This document shows positions 11,444 to 20,483 of a DNA stretch of 64,000 nucleotides, piece after piece; position 1 is the stretch's first letter; every line of letters starts with the position of its first letter. Under the pieces are notes generated by a model. The model made no database searches, was not told the DNA's origin, and worked only from the letters and a program-made list of their open reading frames with translations. The DNA is taken from assembly GCF_009363155.1 (NCBI RefSeq), contig NZ_CP045302.1:4323001-4387000 (forward strand), written 5' to 3'. Source of the DNA: Azotobacter salinestris (GTDB taxonomy: Bacteria > Pseudomonadota > Gammaproteobacteria > Pseudomonadales > Pseudomonadaceae). The translations under genes were made by a program, and so were the position numbers.

Positions 11444-12373
11444 ATGAGCAACTGGTTGGTAGACAAGCTGATCCCCTCGATCATGCGTTCCGAGGTGCGG
11501 AAAAGCTCGGTGCCGGAAGGCCTCTGGCACAAGTGTCCGTCCTGCGACGCAGTGCTGTACAAGCCCGAGCTGGAAAAGACCCTGGAGGTCTGCCCCAAGT
11601 GTGATCACCACATGCGTATCGGTGCGCGCACTCGGCTGAACATCTTCCTCGATGCCGAGGGGCGCGAGGAAATCGGTGCGGAGCTGGAGCCGGTGGATCG
11701 ACTCAAGTTTCGCGACAGCAAGAAGTACAAGGACCGCCTTGCGGCAGCGCAGAAGCAGACAAACGAGAAGGATGCGCTGATCTCCATGAGCGGCACCCTG
11801 CAGGGCATGCCGGTGGTTGCCTGTGCCTTCGAGTTTTCCTTCATGGGCGGCTCCATGGGCGCCATTGTCGGCGAGCGCTTCGTGCAGGCGGCCAATGTGG
11901 CCCTCGAGCGGCGCTGTCCCTTCATCTGTTTCGCGGCATCCGGTGGAGCGCGCATGCAGGAGGCGCTGATCTCCCTGATGCAGATGGCCAAGACCTCGGC
12001 GGTTCTGGCGCGCCTGCGCGAAGAGGGGATTCCGTTCATCTCGGTGCTGACCGACCCCGTCTACGGCGGTGTCTCCGCCAGCCTGGCCATGCTCGGCGAT
12101 GTCATCGTCGCGGAGCCCCAGGCACTGATCGGCTTCGCCGGCCCGCGGGTAATCGAGCAGACTGTGCGCGAGAAGCTGCCCGAGGGCTTCCAGCGCAGCG
12201 AGTTCCTGCTTGAGCACGGCGCCATTGACCTGATCATCCCTCGCCAGGAGCTGCGTCCGCGTCTGGCCCGTCTGCTCGCCCAGTTGACGCACTGGCGGGA
12301 CTCCGTGACGGCCATTCCTGAGGCAGACAGGGACATCGCCGCCGACATGGCCATGGATACCGCCACGGCATGA
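11444..12373 (+). CDS. accD: Acetyl-CoA carboxylase carboxyltransferase subunit beta
   Basis: AccD with AccA transfers carboxyl from biotin carrier protein to acetyl-CoA, forming malonyl-CoA for fatty acid synthesis. The 309-residue product begins [20 protein letters not shown]. It has the bacterial zinc ribbon C31-x2-C34 and C50-x2-C53, then the crotonase-fold carboxyltransferase core with [12 protein letters not shown] and [14 protein letters not shown]. The start follows GCGGAGAACG. Its stop overlaps the folC start by 4 bp, a pairing known across proteobacteria. Confidence 0.98.
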   Translation: MSNWLVDKLIPSIMRSEVRKSSVPEGLWHKCPSCDAVLYKPELEKTLEVCPKCDHHMRIGARTRLNIFLDAEGREEIGAELEPVDRLKFRDSKKYKDRLAAAQKQTNEKDALISMSGTLQGMPVVACAFEFSFMGGSMGAIVGERFVQAANVALERRCPFICFAASGGARMQEALISLMQMAKTSAVLARLREEGIPFISVLTDPVYGGVSASLAMLGDVIVAEPQALIGFAGPRVIEQTVREKLPEGFQRSEFLLEHGAIDLIIPRQELRPRLARLLAQLTHWRDSVTAIPEADRDIAADMAMDTATA

Positions 12374-13671
12374 TCGAGCGCAGCCTCGCCGACTGGCTCG
12401 CCTATCTCGAGCGGTTGCACCCGGTGGCCATTGACATGGGGCTGGAGCGTTCGCGCGAGGTGGCGCGCCGGATGGGTCTCGGACGGCCGGCATCGCGGGT
12501 GGTGACGGTCACCGGGACCAACGGCAAGGGTTCCACCTGTGCATTTCTCGCCGCATTGATAGGTGCTCAGGGGCTCAGGGTCGGTGTCTACAACTCTCCC
12601 CACCTGCTGCGCTACAACGAGCGGGTGCGAATCGATGGTCGCGAGGTCGACGACGCCGCCCTGTGCCAGGCCTTTGCCGTGGTGGAGGCGGCGCGCGGCG
12701 AGATCTCCCTGACCTACTTCGAGATGGGCACCCTCGCAGCCTTCTGGTTGTTCGAGCGGGCCGGGCTGGATGCCGTCGTGCTGGAGGTGGGCCTTGGGGG
12801 TCGGCTGGATGCTGTCAATCTGGTTGACGCCGACGTGGCTGTGGTTACCAGTATCGCCCTGGATCATGCCGAGTGGCTGGGCAATACCCGCGATTCGGTG
12901 GCTTTCGAGAAGGCTGGGATCTTCCGTGCCGGGCGGCCGGCGGTCTGTGGCGAGCCGGACCCGCCGGCACCCCTGCTGGATCAGGCTGCGTCGCTGGGCG
13001 TGCCGCTCTACAGGCGAGGCCCGGATTATGAGCTGATTCTCGGGGAAGATACCTGGGGCTGGCGCGGCTGCAGTGCCACAGGCGACGGGCTTGAGTTGGA
13101 GGGTTTATCGCCACTCGATCTGCCGGTCGAGAGTGCCGCTCTGGCGCTGCAGGTCTATGCCTTGCTTGATCTGCCCTGGGAGGTCGGATCCATTGTGCAG
13201 GCTTTGAGCACTACGCATCTGAGCGGTCGTCTCGAGCGGCGCCAGATGTGCTGGCAGGGCAAGCATCTGTCGTTCCTGCTGGATGTCGGGCACAACCCCC
13301 ATGCCGCCACCTATCTGGCCCGGCGCCTGGCCGCGCGGCCGCTCGAAGGGCAGCGGCTGGCGGTTTTCGGCCTGCTCGCCGACAAGGATCTGTCAGGCGT
13401 ACTGGAGCCCCTGTTGCCACAGGTCCGGTATTGGGCGGTGGCGCCGCTGCCGACCCCGCGAAGCCTTCCGGCCGAGGGGCTGACGGTCGCCCTGCGGGGG
13501 CGTGGGGCGCTGGTTGTCGCGTGCGCCGATGTCGCCGAAGCGTTGCAGGTGCAATGCCGGCGAGCTGCCGAAGGTGATGAAATCCTGGTGTTCGGTTCTT
13601 TTTATTGTGTGGCCGAAGCGCTGGACTGGTTGCGTCGGCAGGAGGAAAAACGGGATGGCCTGGCTGGATAA
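12370..13671 (+). CDS. folC: Bifunctional dihydrofolate synthase/folylpolyglutamate synthase
   Basis: FolC joins dihydropteroate to glutamate and adds further glutamates to tetrahydrofolate, using ATP. The 433-residue product has the Mur-ligase P-loop GTNGKGST at residues 49-56, [12 protein letters not shown], and [10 protein letters not shown] with the conserved metal-binding His. The C-terminal ligase domain contains DVGHNPHAA. It begins inside the accD stop (ATGA overlap) and ends 17 bp inside the next gene, so translation is coupled in both directions. Confidence 0.97.
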   Translation: MIERSLADWLAYLERLHPVAIDMGLERSREVARRMGLGRPASRVVTVTGTNGKGSTCAFLAALIGAQGLRVGVYNSPHLLRYNERVRIDGREVDDAALCQAFAVVEAARGEISLTYFEMGTLAAFWLFERAGLDAVVLEVGLGGRLDAVNLVDADVAVVTSIALDHAEWLGNTRDSVAFEKAGIFRAGRPAVCGEPDPPAPLLDQAASLGVPLYRRGPDYELILGEDTWGWRGCSATGDGLELEGLSPLDLPVESAALALQVYALLDLPWEVGSIVQALSTTHLSGRLERRQMCWQGKHLSFLLDVGHNPHAATYLARRLAARPLEGQRLAVFGLLADKDLSGVLEPLLPQVRYWAVAPLPTPRSLPAEGLTVALRGRGALVVACADVAEALQVQCRRAAEGDEILVFGSFYCVAEALDWLRRQEEKRDGLAG

Positions 13672-14269
13672 GAGGCTCAAGCAGCGGATGATCGGTGCCC
13701 TGGTGTTGTTGGCACTGGCGGTGATCTTTCTGCCGATGCTGTTCACCCGCGAGGACGAGGTTCGGCAGGTGGTGGTCGAGGCGCCGCCCATGCCCAAGGC
13801 CCCGCCTGCGCCGCGTGTCGAGCTGGAGCCGGTTGCGGTTCCGGAGCCGGTGATTCTGCCTGAGGAGCCGCAGCCCTCCTCGGCGGTTGCCGATGCGCCG
13901 GCTGCTGCCGTGCCGAGTGCTCCCTCGGCTGCTGCCCATGCCGCTCCGGCTAAGCCCCAGGCGGCCAATCCCGCTCCGCCTCCGGCACAGGCCAAGGCAG
14001 CCGAGGCAAGCCGCCTGGATGCCAACACCTTGCCGGTCAGTTGGTCGATCCAACTGGCCAGCCTGTCCAACACTGCCAATGCCCAGGCCCTGCAGAAGAC
14101 CCTGCGCAGCCAGGGCTACAACGCGTACATCCGTCATGTCGACGGGATGAATCGGGTATACGTCGGGCCGGTCATCGAGCGGAGCGAGGCCAACCGCCTG
14201 CGCGATCAGCTCAAGCGGCAGCACAATCTCAGCGGCTTTGTCGTGCGCTTCCAGCCTGAACGTGGCTGA
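13655..14269 (+). CDS. SPOR-domain cell-division protein (DedD-like)
   Basis: The 204-residue product is a single-pass inner-membrane protein: [20 protein letters not shown] provides a short basic cytoplasmic tail and a transmembrane helix. A long Pro/Ala-rich periplasmic linker follows. A C-terminal SPOR domain starts at WSIQLASLSNTANAQALQ, with VYVGPVIERSEANRLRDQL near the end. SPOR domains bind septal peptidoglycan stripped of stem peptides. The ATG at 13655, inside folC, follows GGAGGAAAA, a strong ribosome binding site. The position after folC matches DedD in other gammaproteobacteria. Confidence 0.88.
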   Translation: MAWLDKRLKQRMIGALVLLALAVIFLPMLFTREDEVRQVVVEAPPMPKAPPAPRVELEPVAVPEPVILPEEPQPSSAVADAPAAAVPSAPSAAAHAAPAKPQAANPAPPPAQAKAAEASRLDANTLPVSWSIQLASLSNTANAQALQKTLRSQGYNAYIRHVDGMNRVYVGPVIERSEANRLRDQLKRQHNLSGFVVRFQPERG

Positions 14270-14404
14270 GCACCCGATTGCCGGCCATGCTGCGGACGCC
14301 TTGGGTTGGGGCTGTATACCGAGGGCGGCCAGTGGATTCAGGTTCTTACTCGAACAGGAGGGGCTCTGCTAGAATGCAGGGCCTTTCCATTCATGGGTTG
14401 AACC

Positions 14405-14917
14405 GTGGCATTCACCTGGGTCGATTGGGCGATCATCGCGATCGTCGCCGTTTCCAGTCTGATCAGCTTGACGCGAGGCTTCGTCAAGGAAGCCCTGTCG
14501 CTGGTCACCTGGATCATCGCCGGCGTCATTGCCTGGATGTTTGGCGGAGCACTCTCGCAGCATCTGGTCGGCTATATTGCCACGCCCTCGCTGCAGGTCA
14601 TTGCCGCCTGCGCGATTCTTTTCGTGGCGACCCTGCTGGTCGGTGCGCTGGTCAACTTCCTCATTGGCGAGCTGGTGCGCGTCACCGGCCTGTCCGGTAC
14701 AGATCGCGTGCTCGGCATGGTCTTTGGTGCTGCCCGGGGTGGGCTGCTGGTGGTACTGCTGGTCGGCCTGCTCAGTCTGGCACCCGTGCAGCAGGATCCC
14801 TGGTGGCAACAGTCGGCCCTGCTGCCGCACTTCCTGATAGTCGCCGACTGGTCGAAAAATCTCATCCTGGGATTTTCCGGCCAATGGCTTGCCGGCGGGA
14901 TAAGCGTGCCGCGCTGA
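14405..14917 (+). CDS. cvpA: CvpA family membrane protein
   Basis: CvpA is a small inner-membrane protein named for colicin V production; in enterics it affects envelope homeostasis and bile tolerance. The 170-residue product starts at GTG (MAFTWVDWAIIAIVAVSSLI). It has four predicted transmembrane segments, with RGFVKEALSLVTWI and TDRVLGMVFGAARG conserved. It lies directly upstream of purF, the classical cvpA-purF arrangement. The 135-bp gap before it has a TAGAAT near 14370 that could be a -10 element. Confidence 0.94.
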   Translation: MAFTWVDWAIIAIVAVSSLISLTRGFVKEALSLVTWIIAGVIAWMFGGALSQHLVGYIATPSLQVIAACAILFVATLLVGALVNFLIGELVRVTGLSGTDRVLGMVFGAARGGLLVVLLVGLLSLAPVQQDPWWQQSALLPHFLIVADWSKNLILGFSGQWLAGGISVPR

Positions 14918-14994
14918 GCTTCCAAGAGACAGATGGGGCCGGCCTCGGGCGGGCGCCCGGAATTAGCCTGAACTACTAGCAGGGGTTGCGTCAC

Positions 14995-16500
14995 ATGTGT
15001 GGCATCGTCGGTATTGTCGGTAAGTCCAACGTCAATCAAGCGCTGTATGACGCGCTTACCGTCCTTCAGCATCGCGGCCAGGACGCTGCCGGTATCGTCA
15101 CCTGCCATGAGGGCCGCTTGTTCCTGCGCAAGGACAACGGTCTGGTGCGCGATGTGTTCCAGCAGCGGCACATGCAGCGCCTGGTCGGTCACATGGGCAT
15201 CGGTCACGTGCGCTACCCCACGGCCGGCAGCTCCAGTTCGGCCGAGGCCCAGCCGTTCTACGTCAACTCTCCCTACGGGATCACCCTGGCGCACAATGGC
15301 AACCTGACCAACGTCGATCAGCTGTCCCGCGAAATCTACGAGTCCGACCTGCGTCATGTGAATACCAGCTCCGACTCCGAGGTGTTGCTCAACGTCTTCG
15401 CCCATGAGCTGGCGGTGCGCGGCAAGCTGCAGCCGACGGAGGAGGACGTGTTCGCCGCGGTTTCCGGCGTGCATCGCCGTTGTCGGGGCGGCTATGCCGT
15501 GGTGGCGATGATAACCGGCTACGGCATCGTCGGTTTTCGCGACCCCAATGCGATTCGCCCCATTGTCTTCGGCCAGCGTCAGACCGACGAGGGCGTGGAG
15601 TACATGATCGCCTCGGAAAGCGTCGCCCTCGACGTGCTCGGCTTCAGCCTGATCCGCGACCTGGCGCCGGGCGAGGCGGTCTACATCACCGAACACGGCA
15701 AGTTGTTCACCCGCCAGTGCGCGGAAAGTCCGAAATACTCGCCGTGCATCTTCGAGCATGTCTATCTGGCGCGTTCCGACTCCTTCATGGACGGCGTGTC
15801 GATCTACAAGGCGCGGCTGCGCATGGGCGAGAAGCTGGCCGAGAAGATTCTTCGCGAGTACCCCGCGCATGATATCGACGTGATCATTCCAATTCCCGAC
15901 ACCAGCCGTACTGCAGCCCTGGAGCTGGCCAACCATCTGGGTGTGAAGTTTCGCGAGGGCTTCGTCAAGAACCGCTATATCGGCCGCACCTTCATCATGC
16001 CAGGGCAGGCGGCGCGCAAGAAGTCCGTGCGCCAGAAGCTCAATGCCATCGATCTCGAGTTCCGCGGCAAGAACGTCATGCTGGTGGACGACTCCATCGT
16101 GCGCGGTACCACCTGCAAGCAGATCATCCAGATGGCTCGCGAGGCCGGCGCCAAGAAGGTCTATTTCTGCTCGGCGGCTCCGGCAGTGCGTTATCCCAAT
16201 GTATACGGCATCGACATGCCCAGCGCCCACGAGCTGATCGCTCATGGACGCAGCACCGAGGAGGTTGCCGAGCTGATCGGTGCCGACTGGCTGGTCTATC
16301 AGGATCTGTCCGATCTGATCGATGCGGTGGGGGGTGGCAAGGTGAAGATCGACAACTTCGACTGCGCCGTCTTCGATGGCAGATATGTCACCGGCGATAT
16401 CGACGAGGCTTATCTGGATCGCATCGAGAAAGCCCGCAACGATGCCAGCAAGGCCCGCAGCAATGCGGTCAGCGCAATCATCGATCTGTACAACAACTGA
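14995..16500 (+). CDS. purF: Amidophosphoribosyltransferase
   Basis: PurF makes 5-phosphoribosylamine from PRPP and glutamine, the first committed purine step. The 501-residue product starts [20 protein letters not shown]; removal of Met exposes the nucleophilic Cys2 of the class II glutaminase domain. The phosphoribosyltransferase domain has the PRPP loop [12 protein letters not shown] near residues 362-376. An ATG 9 bp upstream is in frame, but starting there would bury the nucleophile. It follows cvpA after 77 bp. Confidence 0.97.
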   Translation: MCGIVGIVGKSNVNQALYDALTVLQHRGQDAAGIVTCHEGRLFLRKDNGLVRDVFQQRHMQRLVGHMGIGHVRYPTAGSSSSAEAQPFYVNSPYGITLAHNGNLTNVDQLSREIYESDLRHVNTSSDSEVLLNVFAHELAVRGKLQPTEEDVFAAVSGVHRRCRGGYAVVAMITGYGIVGFRDPNAIRPIVFGQRQTDEGVEYMIASESVALDVLGFSLIRDLAPGEAVYITEHGKLFTRQCAESPKYSPCIFEHVYLARSDSFMDGVSIYKARLRMGEKLAEKILREYPAHDIDVIIPIPDTSRTAALELANHLGVKFREGFVKNRYIGRTFIMPGQAARKKSVRQKLNAIDLEFRGKNVMLVDDSIVRGTTCKQIIQMAREAGAKKVYFCSAAPAVRYPNVYGIDMPSAHELIAHGRSTEEVAELIGADWLVYQDLSDLIDAVGGGKVKIDNFDCAVFDGRYVTGDIDEAYLDRIEKARNDASKARSNAVSAIIDLYNN

Positions 16501-16570
16501 GCGGCAGGCGAGAAGGCCTGGGGCTTCGCTCCGAGCGGCAACGGCCGCTCTCATGCTAGGGGAAAGGATT

Positions 16571-17782
16571 ATGACGATCGAGTGGGATGCTGGACGGCTG
16601 GACAGCGACCTGGAGGGGGCCGGTTTCGACACCCTGGCCGTGCGTGCCGGCCAGCACCGTACTCCCGAGGGTGAGCATGGCGAAGCCCTGTTCATGACCT
16701 CCAGCTACGTGTTCCGCAGCGCCGCCGATGCGGCTGCGCGTTTCGCCGGCGAGCAGCCGGGCAACGTGTATTCCCGCTATACCAATCCTACTGTGCGCAT
16801 CTTCGAGGAACGCATCGCTGCGTTGGAGGGCGCCGAGCAGGCGGTCGCCGCGGCCTCCGGCATGGGCGCCATCCTGGCCATGGTGATGAGCCTGTGCAGC
16901 GCCGGCGATCATGTGCTGGTGTCGCGCAGCGTATTCGGCTCGACCATCAGCCTGTTCGACAAATACTTCAAGCGCTTTGGCATCGAGGTCGATTATCCGC
17001 CCCTGGCCGACCTGGACGCCTGGGCCGCGGCCTGCAAGTCGAACACCAAGCTGTTCATCGTCGAGTCGCCGTCCAATCCGCTGGCCGAGCTTGTGGACAT
17101 TGCCGCCTTGGCCGACATCGCCCATGCCCGTGGCGCCCTGCTGGCGGTGGACAACTGCTTCTGCACGCCGGTGCTACAGAAGCCGCTGGCTCTTGGCGCC
17201 GATATCGTCATCCACTCGGCGACCAAATACATCGACGGCCAGGGGCGTTGCCTCGGCGGCGTGGTGGCTGGCAGTTCCAGGCTGATGCAGGAGGTGGTGG
17301 GTTTTCTGCGCACCGCAGGCCCGACTCTCAGCCCCTTCAATGCCTGGCTGTTCCTCAAGGGGCTGGAAACCCTCAGGGTTCGCATGCAGGCGCACTGTGC
17401 CAGCGCTCAGGCGCTGGCCGAGTGGCTGGAGCTGCAGCCGCAGGTCGCCAAGGTCTACTACGCCGGTCTGCCCAGCCATCCGCAGCATGAGTTGGCCAAG
17501 CGCCAGCAGAGCGGCTTCGGTGCGGTGGTCAGCTTCGAGATCAAAGGCGACCGGGCAGCTGCCTGGCGGGTCATCGACAACACCCGGATGATCTCCATCA
17601 CCACCAATCTGGGCGACACCAAGACCACCATCGCCCACCCGGCCACCACCTCCCACGGTCGTCTGACTCCGGAGGCGCGGGCGGCGGCCGGGATCAGCGA
17701 CAGTCTGATTCGCGTGGCGGTCGGTCTGGAGGACATCGAGGACATCAAGGCCGACCTGGCCCGTGGATTGGCCGCGCTGTGA
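16571..17782 (+). CDS. metZ: O-succinylhomoserine sulfhydrylase
   Basis: MetZ makes homocysteine directly from O-succinylhomoserine and sulfide, the direct sulfhydrylation route used by pseudomonads for methionine. The 403-residue PLP enzyme of the Cys/Met metabolism family has [20 protein letters not shown] and [10 protein letters not shown]. The PLP lysine is K219 in [16 protein letters not shown]. The C terminus reads [17 protein letters not shown]. The start follows GGGGAAAGG. Its stop overlaps the start of the SDR gene by 4 bp. Confidence 0.96.
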   Translation: MTIEWDAGRLDSDLEGAGFDTLAVRAGQHRTPEGEHGEALFMTSSYVFRSAADAAARFAGEQPGNVYSRYTNPTVRIFEERIAALEGAEQAVAAASGMGAILAMVMSLCSAGDHVLVSRSVFGSTISLFDKYFKRFGIEVDYPPLADLDAWAAACKSNTKLFIVESPSNPLAELVDIAALADIAHARGALLAVDNCFCTPVLQKPLALGADIVIHSATKYIDGQGRCLGGVVAGSSRLMQEVVGFLRTAGPTLSPFNAWLFLKGLETLRVRMQAHCASAQALAEWLELQPQVAKVYYAGLPSHPQHELAKRQQSGFGAVVSFEIKGDRAAAWRVIDNTRMISITTNLGDTKTTIAHPATTSHGRLTPEARAAAGISDSLIRVAVGLEDIEDIKADLARGLAAL

Positions 17783-18561
17783 TCGACCTGAGCCTGGCGG
17801 CCGGCAAGCCGCAGAGCAACGGCAAGGTCGCCCTGGTCACCGGGGCGGTGCGTGGCATCGGACTGGGCATCTCCGCCTGGCTGATCGCCGAGGGCTGGCA
17901 GGTGGTGCTGGCCGACATCGACCGCAAGCGTGGCCCCAAGGTGGCCAAGGCGCTGGGCAGCAGTGCCTGGTTCGTCGGAATGGATGTCGCTCAGGAAAGC
18001 CAGGTGGCGATGGGAGTGGCCGAGGTGCTCGGCCAGTTCGGTCGCCTCGATGCCCTGGTCTGTAATGCCGCGATTGCCGATCCCCGCAATCGCCCGTTGG
18101 CCGAGCTGAAGCTCAGCCACTGGAGTCAGGTGCTGGGCGTGAACCTGACCGGTCCGCTGTTGCTGGCCAAGCACTGCTCGGCCTACCTGCAGGCGCATCG
18201 CGGCGCCATGGTCAACATCGCTTCGACCCGTGCGCACCAGTCCGAGCCGAATTCCGAAGCCTACGCGGCCAGCAAGGGAGGGCTGCTGGGACTTACCCAC
18301 GCACTGGCGGTCAGTCTCGGGCCCGATGTCCGGGTAAACGCCGTCAGTCCCGGCTGGATCGATTCGCGCAGCCCTAGCGAGCGCCAACAGGCGCCGCTAT
18401 CCGCCCAGAGTCATGCCCAGCATCCTGTCGGTCGCGTGGGGACGGTCGAGGATGTCGCCGCCCTGGTCGCCTGGCTGCTGTCGGAGCGCGCCGGCTTCGT
18501 GACCGGTCAGGAGTTCATCGTGGATGGCGGCATGGCGCGCAAGATGATTTATCTGGATTGA
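17779..18561 (+). CDS. Short-chain dehydrogenase/reductase
   Basis: This 260-residue classical SDR starts at a GTG overlapping the metZ stop. The nucleotide-binding motif is TGAVRGIG. Catalytic residues are Y162 and K166 in AYAASKGG, with a Ser in NIASTRAH. The C terminus, [18 protein letters not shown], is FabG-like. The substrate cannot be told from sequence. Translational coupling with metZ is conserved in pseudomonads, but a link to methionine metabolism is not established. It is followed by a 230-bp gap leading to the tRNA genes. Confidence 0.9.
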   Translation: MIDLSLAAGKPQSNGKVALVTGAVRGIGLGISAWLIAEGWQVVLADIDRKRGPKVAKALGSSAWFVGMDVAQESQVAMGVAEVLGQFGRLDALVCNAAIADPRNRPLAELKLSHWSQVLGVNLTGPLLLAKHCSAYLQAHRGAMVNIASTRAHQSEPNSEAYAASKGGLLGLTHALAVSLGPDVRVNAVSPGWIDSRSPSERQQAPLSAQSHAQHPVGRVGTVEDVAALVAWLLSERAGFVTGQEFIVDGGMARKMIYLD

Positions 18562-18740
18562 TTGTCGTCCGGTCATCAGATTTCCGTTTCGCACGCAGGA
18601 GGCCATGCGCCGTTCTGGTGCCGTTCCGAGCTACCTTGCGCCATTGCGCATCTTTCTTTCATCGGAACATGAGACATGGCGCCTTGCCATGCTCCAGCGC
18701 TTCCCGATTTGCCAGCGTGAAGAAAAAATCAGGCTGGCTG

Positions 18741-18769
18741 TTGACTTAGCCCTGATTCGTGGGTAAATT
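18741..18769 (+). promoter_or_regulatory. Sigma-70 promoter of the tRNA operon
   Basis: TTGACT (18741-18746) and TAAATT (18764-18769) are separated by exactly 17 bp. This close match to the consensus lies 22 bp upstream of tRNA-Val. The GCGCGCC after the -10 resembles the GC-rich discriminator of stringently controlled stable-RNA promoters. Confidence 0.8.
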
Positions 18770-18791
18770 GCGCGCCACCTCGCAAGGCGAT

Positions 18792-18867
18792 GGCTGATTA
18801 GCTCAGCTGGGAGAGCACCTGCATCACACGCAGGGGGTCGGCGGTTCGATCCCGTCATCAGCCACCA
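18792..18867 (+). tRNA. tRNA-Val(CAC)
   Basis: A 76-nt tRNA with acceptor arm GGCTGAT/ATCAGCC, encoded discriminator A and CCA end. The anticodon stem CCTGC/GCAGG encloses ATCACAC, giving anticodon CAC for GUG. The T-arm contains GGTTCGATCC. Confidence 0.97.
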
Positions 18868-18902
18868 GAGTTTGCGAAATTGGACGAAAGTCCAGCCGAC
18901 AT

Positions 18903-18979
18903 GCAGCGGTAGTTCAGTCGGTTAGAATACCGGCCTGTCACGCCGGGGGTCGCGGGTTCGAGTCCCGTCCGCTGCGCCA
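18903..18979 (+). tRNA. tRNA-Asp(GTC)
   Basis: A 77-nt tRNA with acceptor arm GCAGCGG/CCGCTGC, discriminator G and encoded CCA. The anticodon stem CCGGC/GCCGG encloses CTGTCAC, giving anticodon GTC for aspartate codons. It lies 35 bp after tRNA-Val and shares its promoter and terminator. Confidence 0.97.
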
Positions 18980-18985
18980 CATTCG

Positions 18986-19020
18986 AAAGCCTCCAGGCAG
19001 CAATGCCCGGAGGCTTTTTT
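18986..19020 (+). terminator. Intrinsic terminator of the tRNA operon
   Basis: AAAGCCTCC and GGAGGCTTT pair, with an inner GGCA/TGCC stem around GCAA. A run of six T residues follows. It begins 7 bp after the tRNA-Asp CCA end. Confidence 0.9.
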
Positions 19021-19127
19021 GTTGAACTTGCGTTTTAATTCAATGGTCATCTGATTCGTCTAGGCTTTTTGGCATGGACTTTGTTTATTGTCTTTCCAAA
19101 TAACCAGCCGATCAGGAGCTTTTTCCT

Positions 19128-19214
19128 ATGGATGACTATCAAGAAGAACTTCTCGAATTCCACGCTGCCGAGCGGGACCCTGCAGAGCCGGCGGAAGACG
19201 CCACCGAGATGTAA
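19128..19214 (+). CDS. Small acidic ORF of 28 codons, unknown function
   Basis: The predicted peptide opens MDDYQEELLEFHAAERDP and ends PAEDATEM; over a third of its residues are Asp or Glu. A clear AGGAG lies 10 bp before the ATG. It sits alone between the tRNA terminator and a convergent gene, in a local AT-rich stretch where a promoter would fit. The good ribosome binding site and coherent, amphipathic acidic composition suggest a real small protein. I do not recognise it. Confidence 0.5.
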   Translation: MDDYQEELLEFHAAERDPAEPAEDATEM

Positions 19215-19233
19215 GTGCTCCGGCATGCGAAGG

Positions 19234-20190
19234 TTAGTGGTCCTCTGCCGGCAACTCTGCAAGGGGGGGCGAAGCTCCCTGGATGCTCAGCAGATGGCTG
19301 CCAGACCCGGTGCTTTCCTGAACGAAGGCCGATGCCCCGCAGCAGTCCGTCAGGTCTTCGAGCGGCCACAGGCGGCCCCGAAGAAACAGCGCCATTCCGC
19401 TCTGCATGCCGGCTGACTTCACTAAGCTGGGTGCTCGACATCCCTCGCGGCTGACCAGCACTTTCATGTTTTGTACGTGAATCTCCTGTACCGCAACCTG
19501 CCCGGCGACCCTTGCCGGGCAGGCCTGTGCCTGGGGATTGCCGAGCAGATTGCCATCCGGCCCAAAGACCGGGGCGAAGTTGTGCAACTGCCCTTTGCCT
19601 GTAAGCAGTCTGCCGTTCTCCACGCGTGGCTCGGGCAGGAGCAGGGAACCTGCCAGCAGGGTGATGCGGTATTCCCTGGCCAGGGAGCCAAACAACTGCT
19701 GATAGTCGCGGGCCATCTTTTCCGCCTTCATGCGCAGCAGGGTTTCCCCCACTCCGGGAAAGCCCTCGCTCTGCAGCCAGGTCCAGGCCATGCGGTGAGG
19801 ATTGTCCAGAAGCAGCCATGCCTGTGCTTCGGAAAGACTCCGGGCGCCATAGAGCTCGCTCCTCTCGCCACCGAGCAGCAGCCAGGTGCCGATCTGATCG
19901 GGCAGGGCGACCACGCTGTGTTCGTTGAGCAGGCCGTTGTCATGCGCCCTGTCCAGAATGGCCGCGAGCTTCAGGCGTAGATGGTCCGGGCTCCGATAGT
20001 CGCTGGGAAACAGCTCGGGGCGCACGATCAGCAGATTGGCCCTGGCTTCCACCGTTCCCTCTGCGTGAATGAGTGTACTGCGCAGGTCGGCGAGATAATG
20101 TCCGCCCGCGCGTGGTGCGCGCCAATTCGCATGGATGCCGAGAAGCAGGGCGAGGATCAGCAGGACCGGGGTGAACTGGAGTTTGCGCAT
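19234..20190 (-). CDS. Exported nitrilase-superfamily-like protein, degenerate
   Basis: The 318-residue product starts MRKLQFTPVLLILALLLGIH, a signal anchor. The body resembles carbon-nitrogen hydrolases: ALPDQIGTWLLLGG sits where the catalytic Glu motif should be (Asp-Gln instead of Glu). ITLLAGSLLLPEPRVENG and NFAPVFGPDGNLLG match the Lys-bearing middle region. The Cys motif is only approximated by VLVSREGCRAP. The C-terminal part looks shorter than I would expect for the family. It may be non-catalytic or decaying. It is convergent with the small ORF at 19128-19214. Confidence 0.55.
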   Translation of the reverse strand: MRKLQFTPVLLILALLLGIHANWRAPRAGGHYLADLRSTLIHAEGTVEARANLLIVRPELFPSDYRSPDHLRLKLAAILDRAHDNGLLNEHSVVALPDQIGTWLLLGGERSELYGARSLSEAQAWLLLDNPHRMAWTWLQSEGFPGVGETLLRMKAEKMARDYQQLFGSLAREYRITLLAGSLLLPEPRVENGRLLTGKGQLHNFAPVFGPDGNLLGNPQAQACPARVAGQVAVQEIHVQNMKVLVSREGCRAPSLVKSAGMQSGMALFLRGRLWPLEDLTDCCGASAFVQESTGSGSHLLSIQGASPPLAELPAEDH

Positions 20191-20378
20191 GACTTGGAGC
20201 GAAGACAGGAAAATTCGCTCAGCGTAGGGAGGGGCACCACGAATGCCAAGTCATCCGTGATGTTTGTGGAACCGGAAAGGCTATTTTGTGTCAAAACGCC
20301 ACCACTGAACGTTTCACAGTTTTTCCCGGCAGCCATCGGATACGTATATGGCTCCGAGCGACTGCCGATTGTGTCACG

Positions 20379-20406
20379 TTGGCGCCTGGCTTCTTTTACC
20401 TAGACT
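20379..20406 (+). promoter_or_regulatory. Possible sigma-70 promoter of the coiled-coil gene
   Basis: TTGGCG (20379-20384) and TAGACT (20401-20406) are 16 bp apart, 78 bp before the GTG at 20484. The divergent gap of 293 bp (20191-20483) holds no other recognised element. This is a pattern match only. Confidence 0.35.
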
Positions 20407-20483
20407 TGGCCTGCCTTGTGAGGCGGCCGGTGCGGTGGGCCGCGGTCATGACTCAGGAAAAAATACGATAAGGGACCAGAGCC

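Noticed and set aside
11151-11447. A 98-codon frame between trpF and accD
   Set aside because: No ribosome binding site, Arg/Ser/Gly-rich composition, and it overlaps the accD start in another frame. It looks like chance.
14370-14375. TAGAAT before cvpA as a promoter
   Set aside because: No -35 hexamer at a suitable distance. It is mentioned with cvpA but not called as a promoter.
18558-18749. A 63-codon frame between the SDR gene and the tRNA promoter
   Set aside because: It overlaps the SDR stop and ends inside the tRNA -35 region, with no ribosome binding site and no recognisable protein features.
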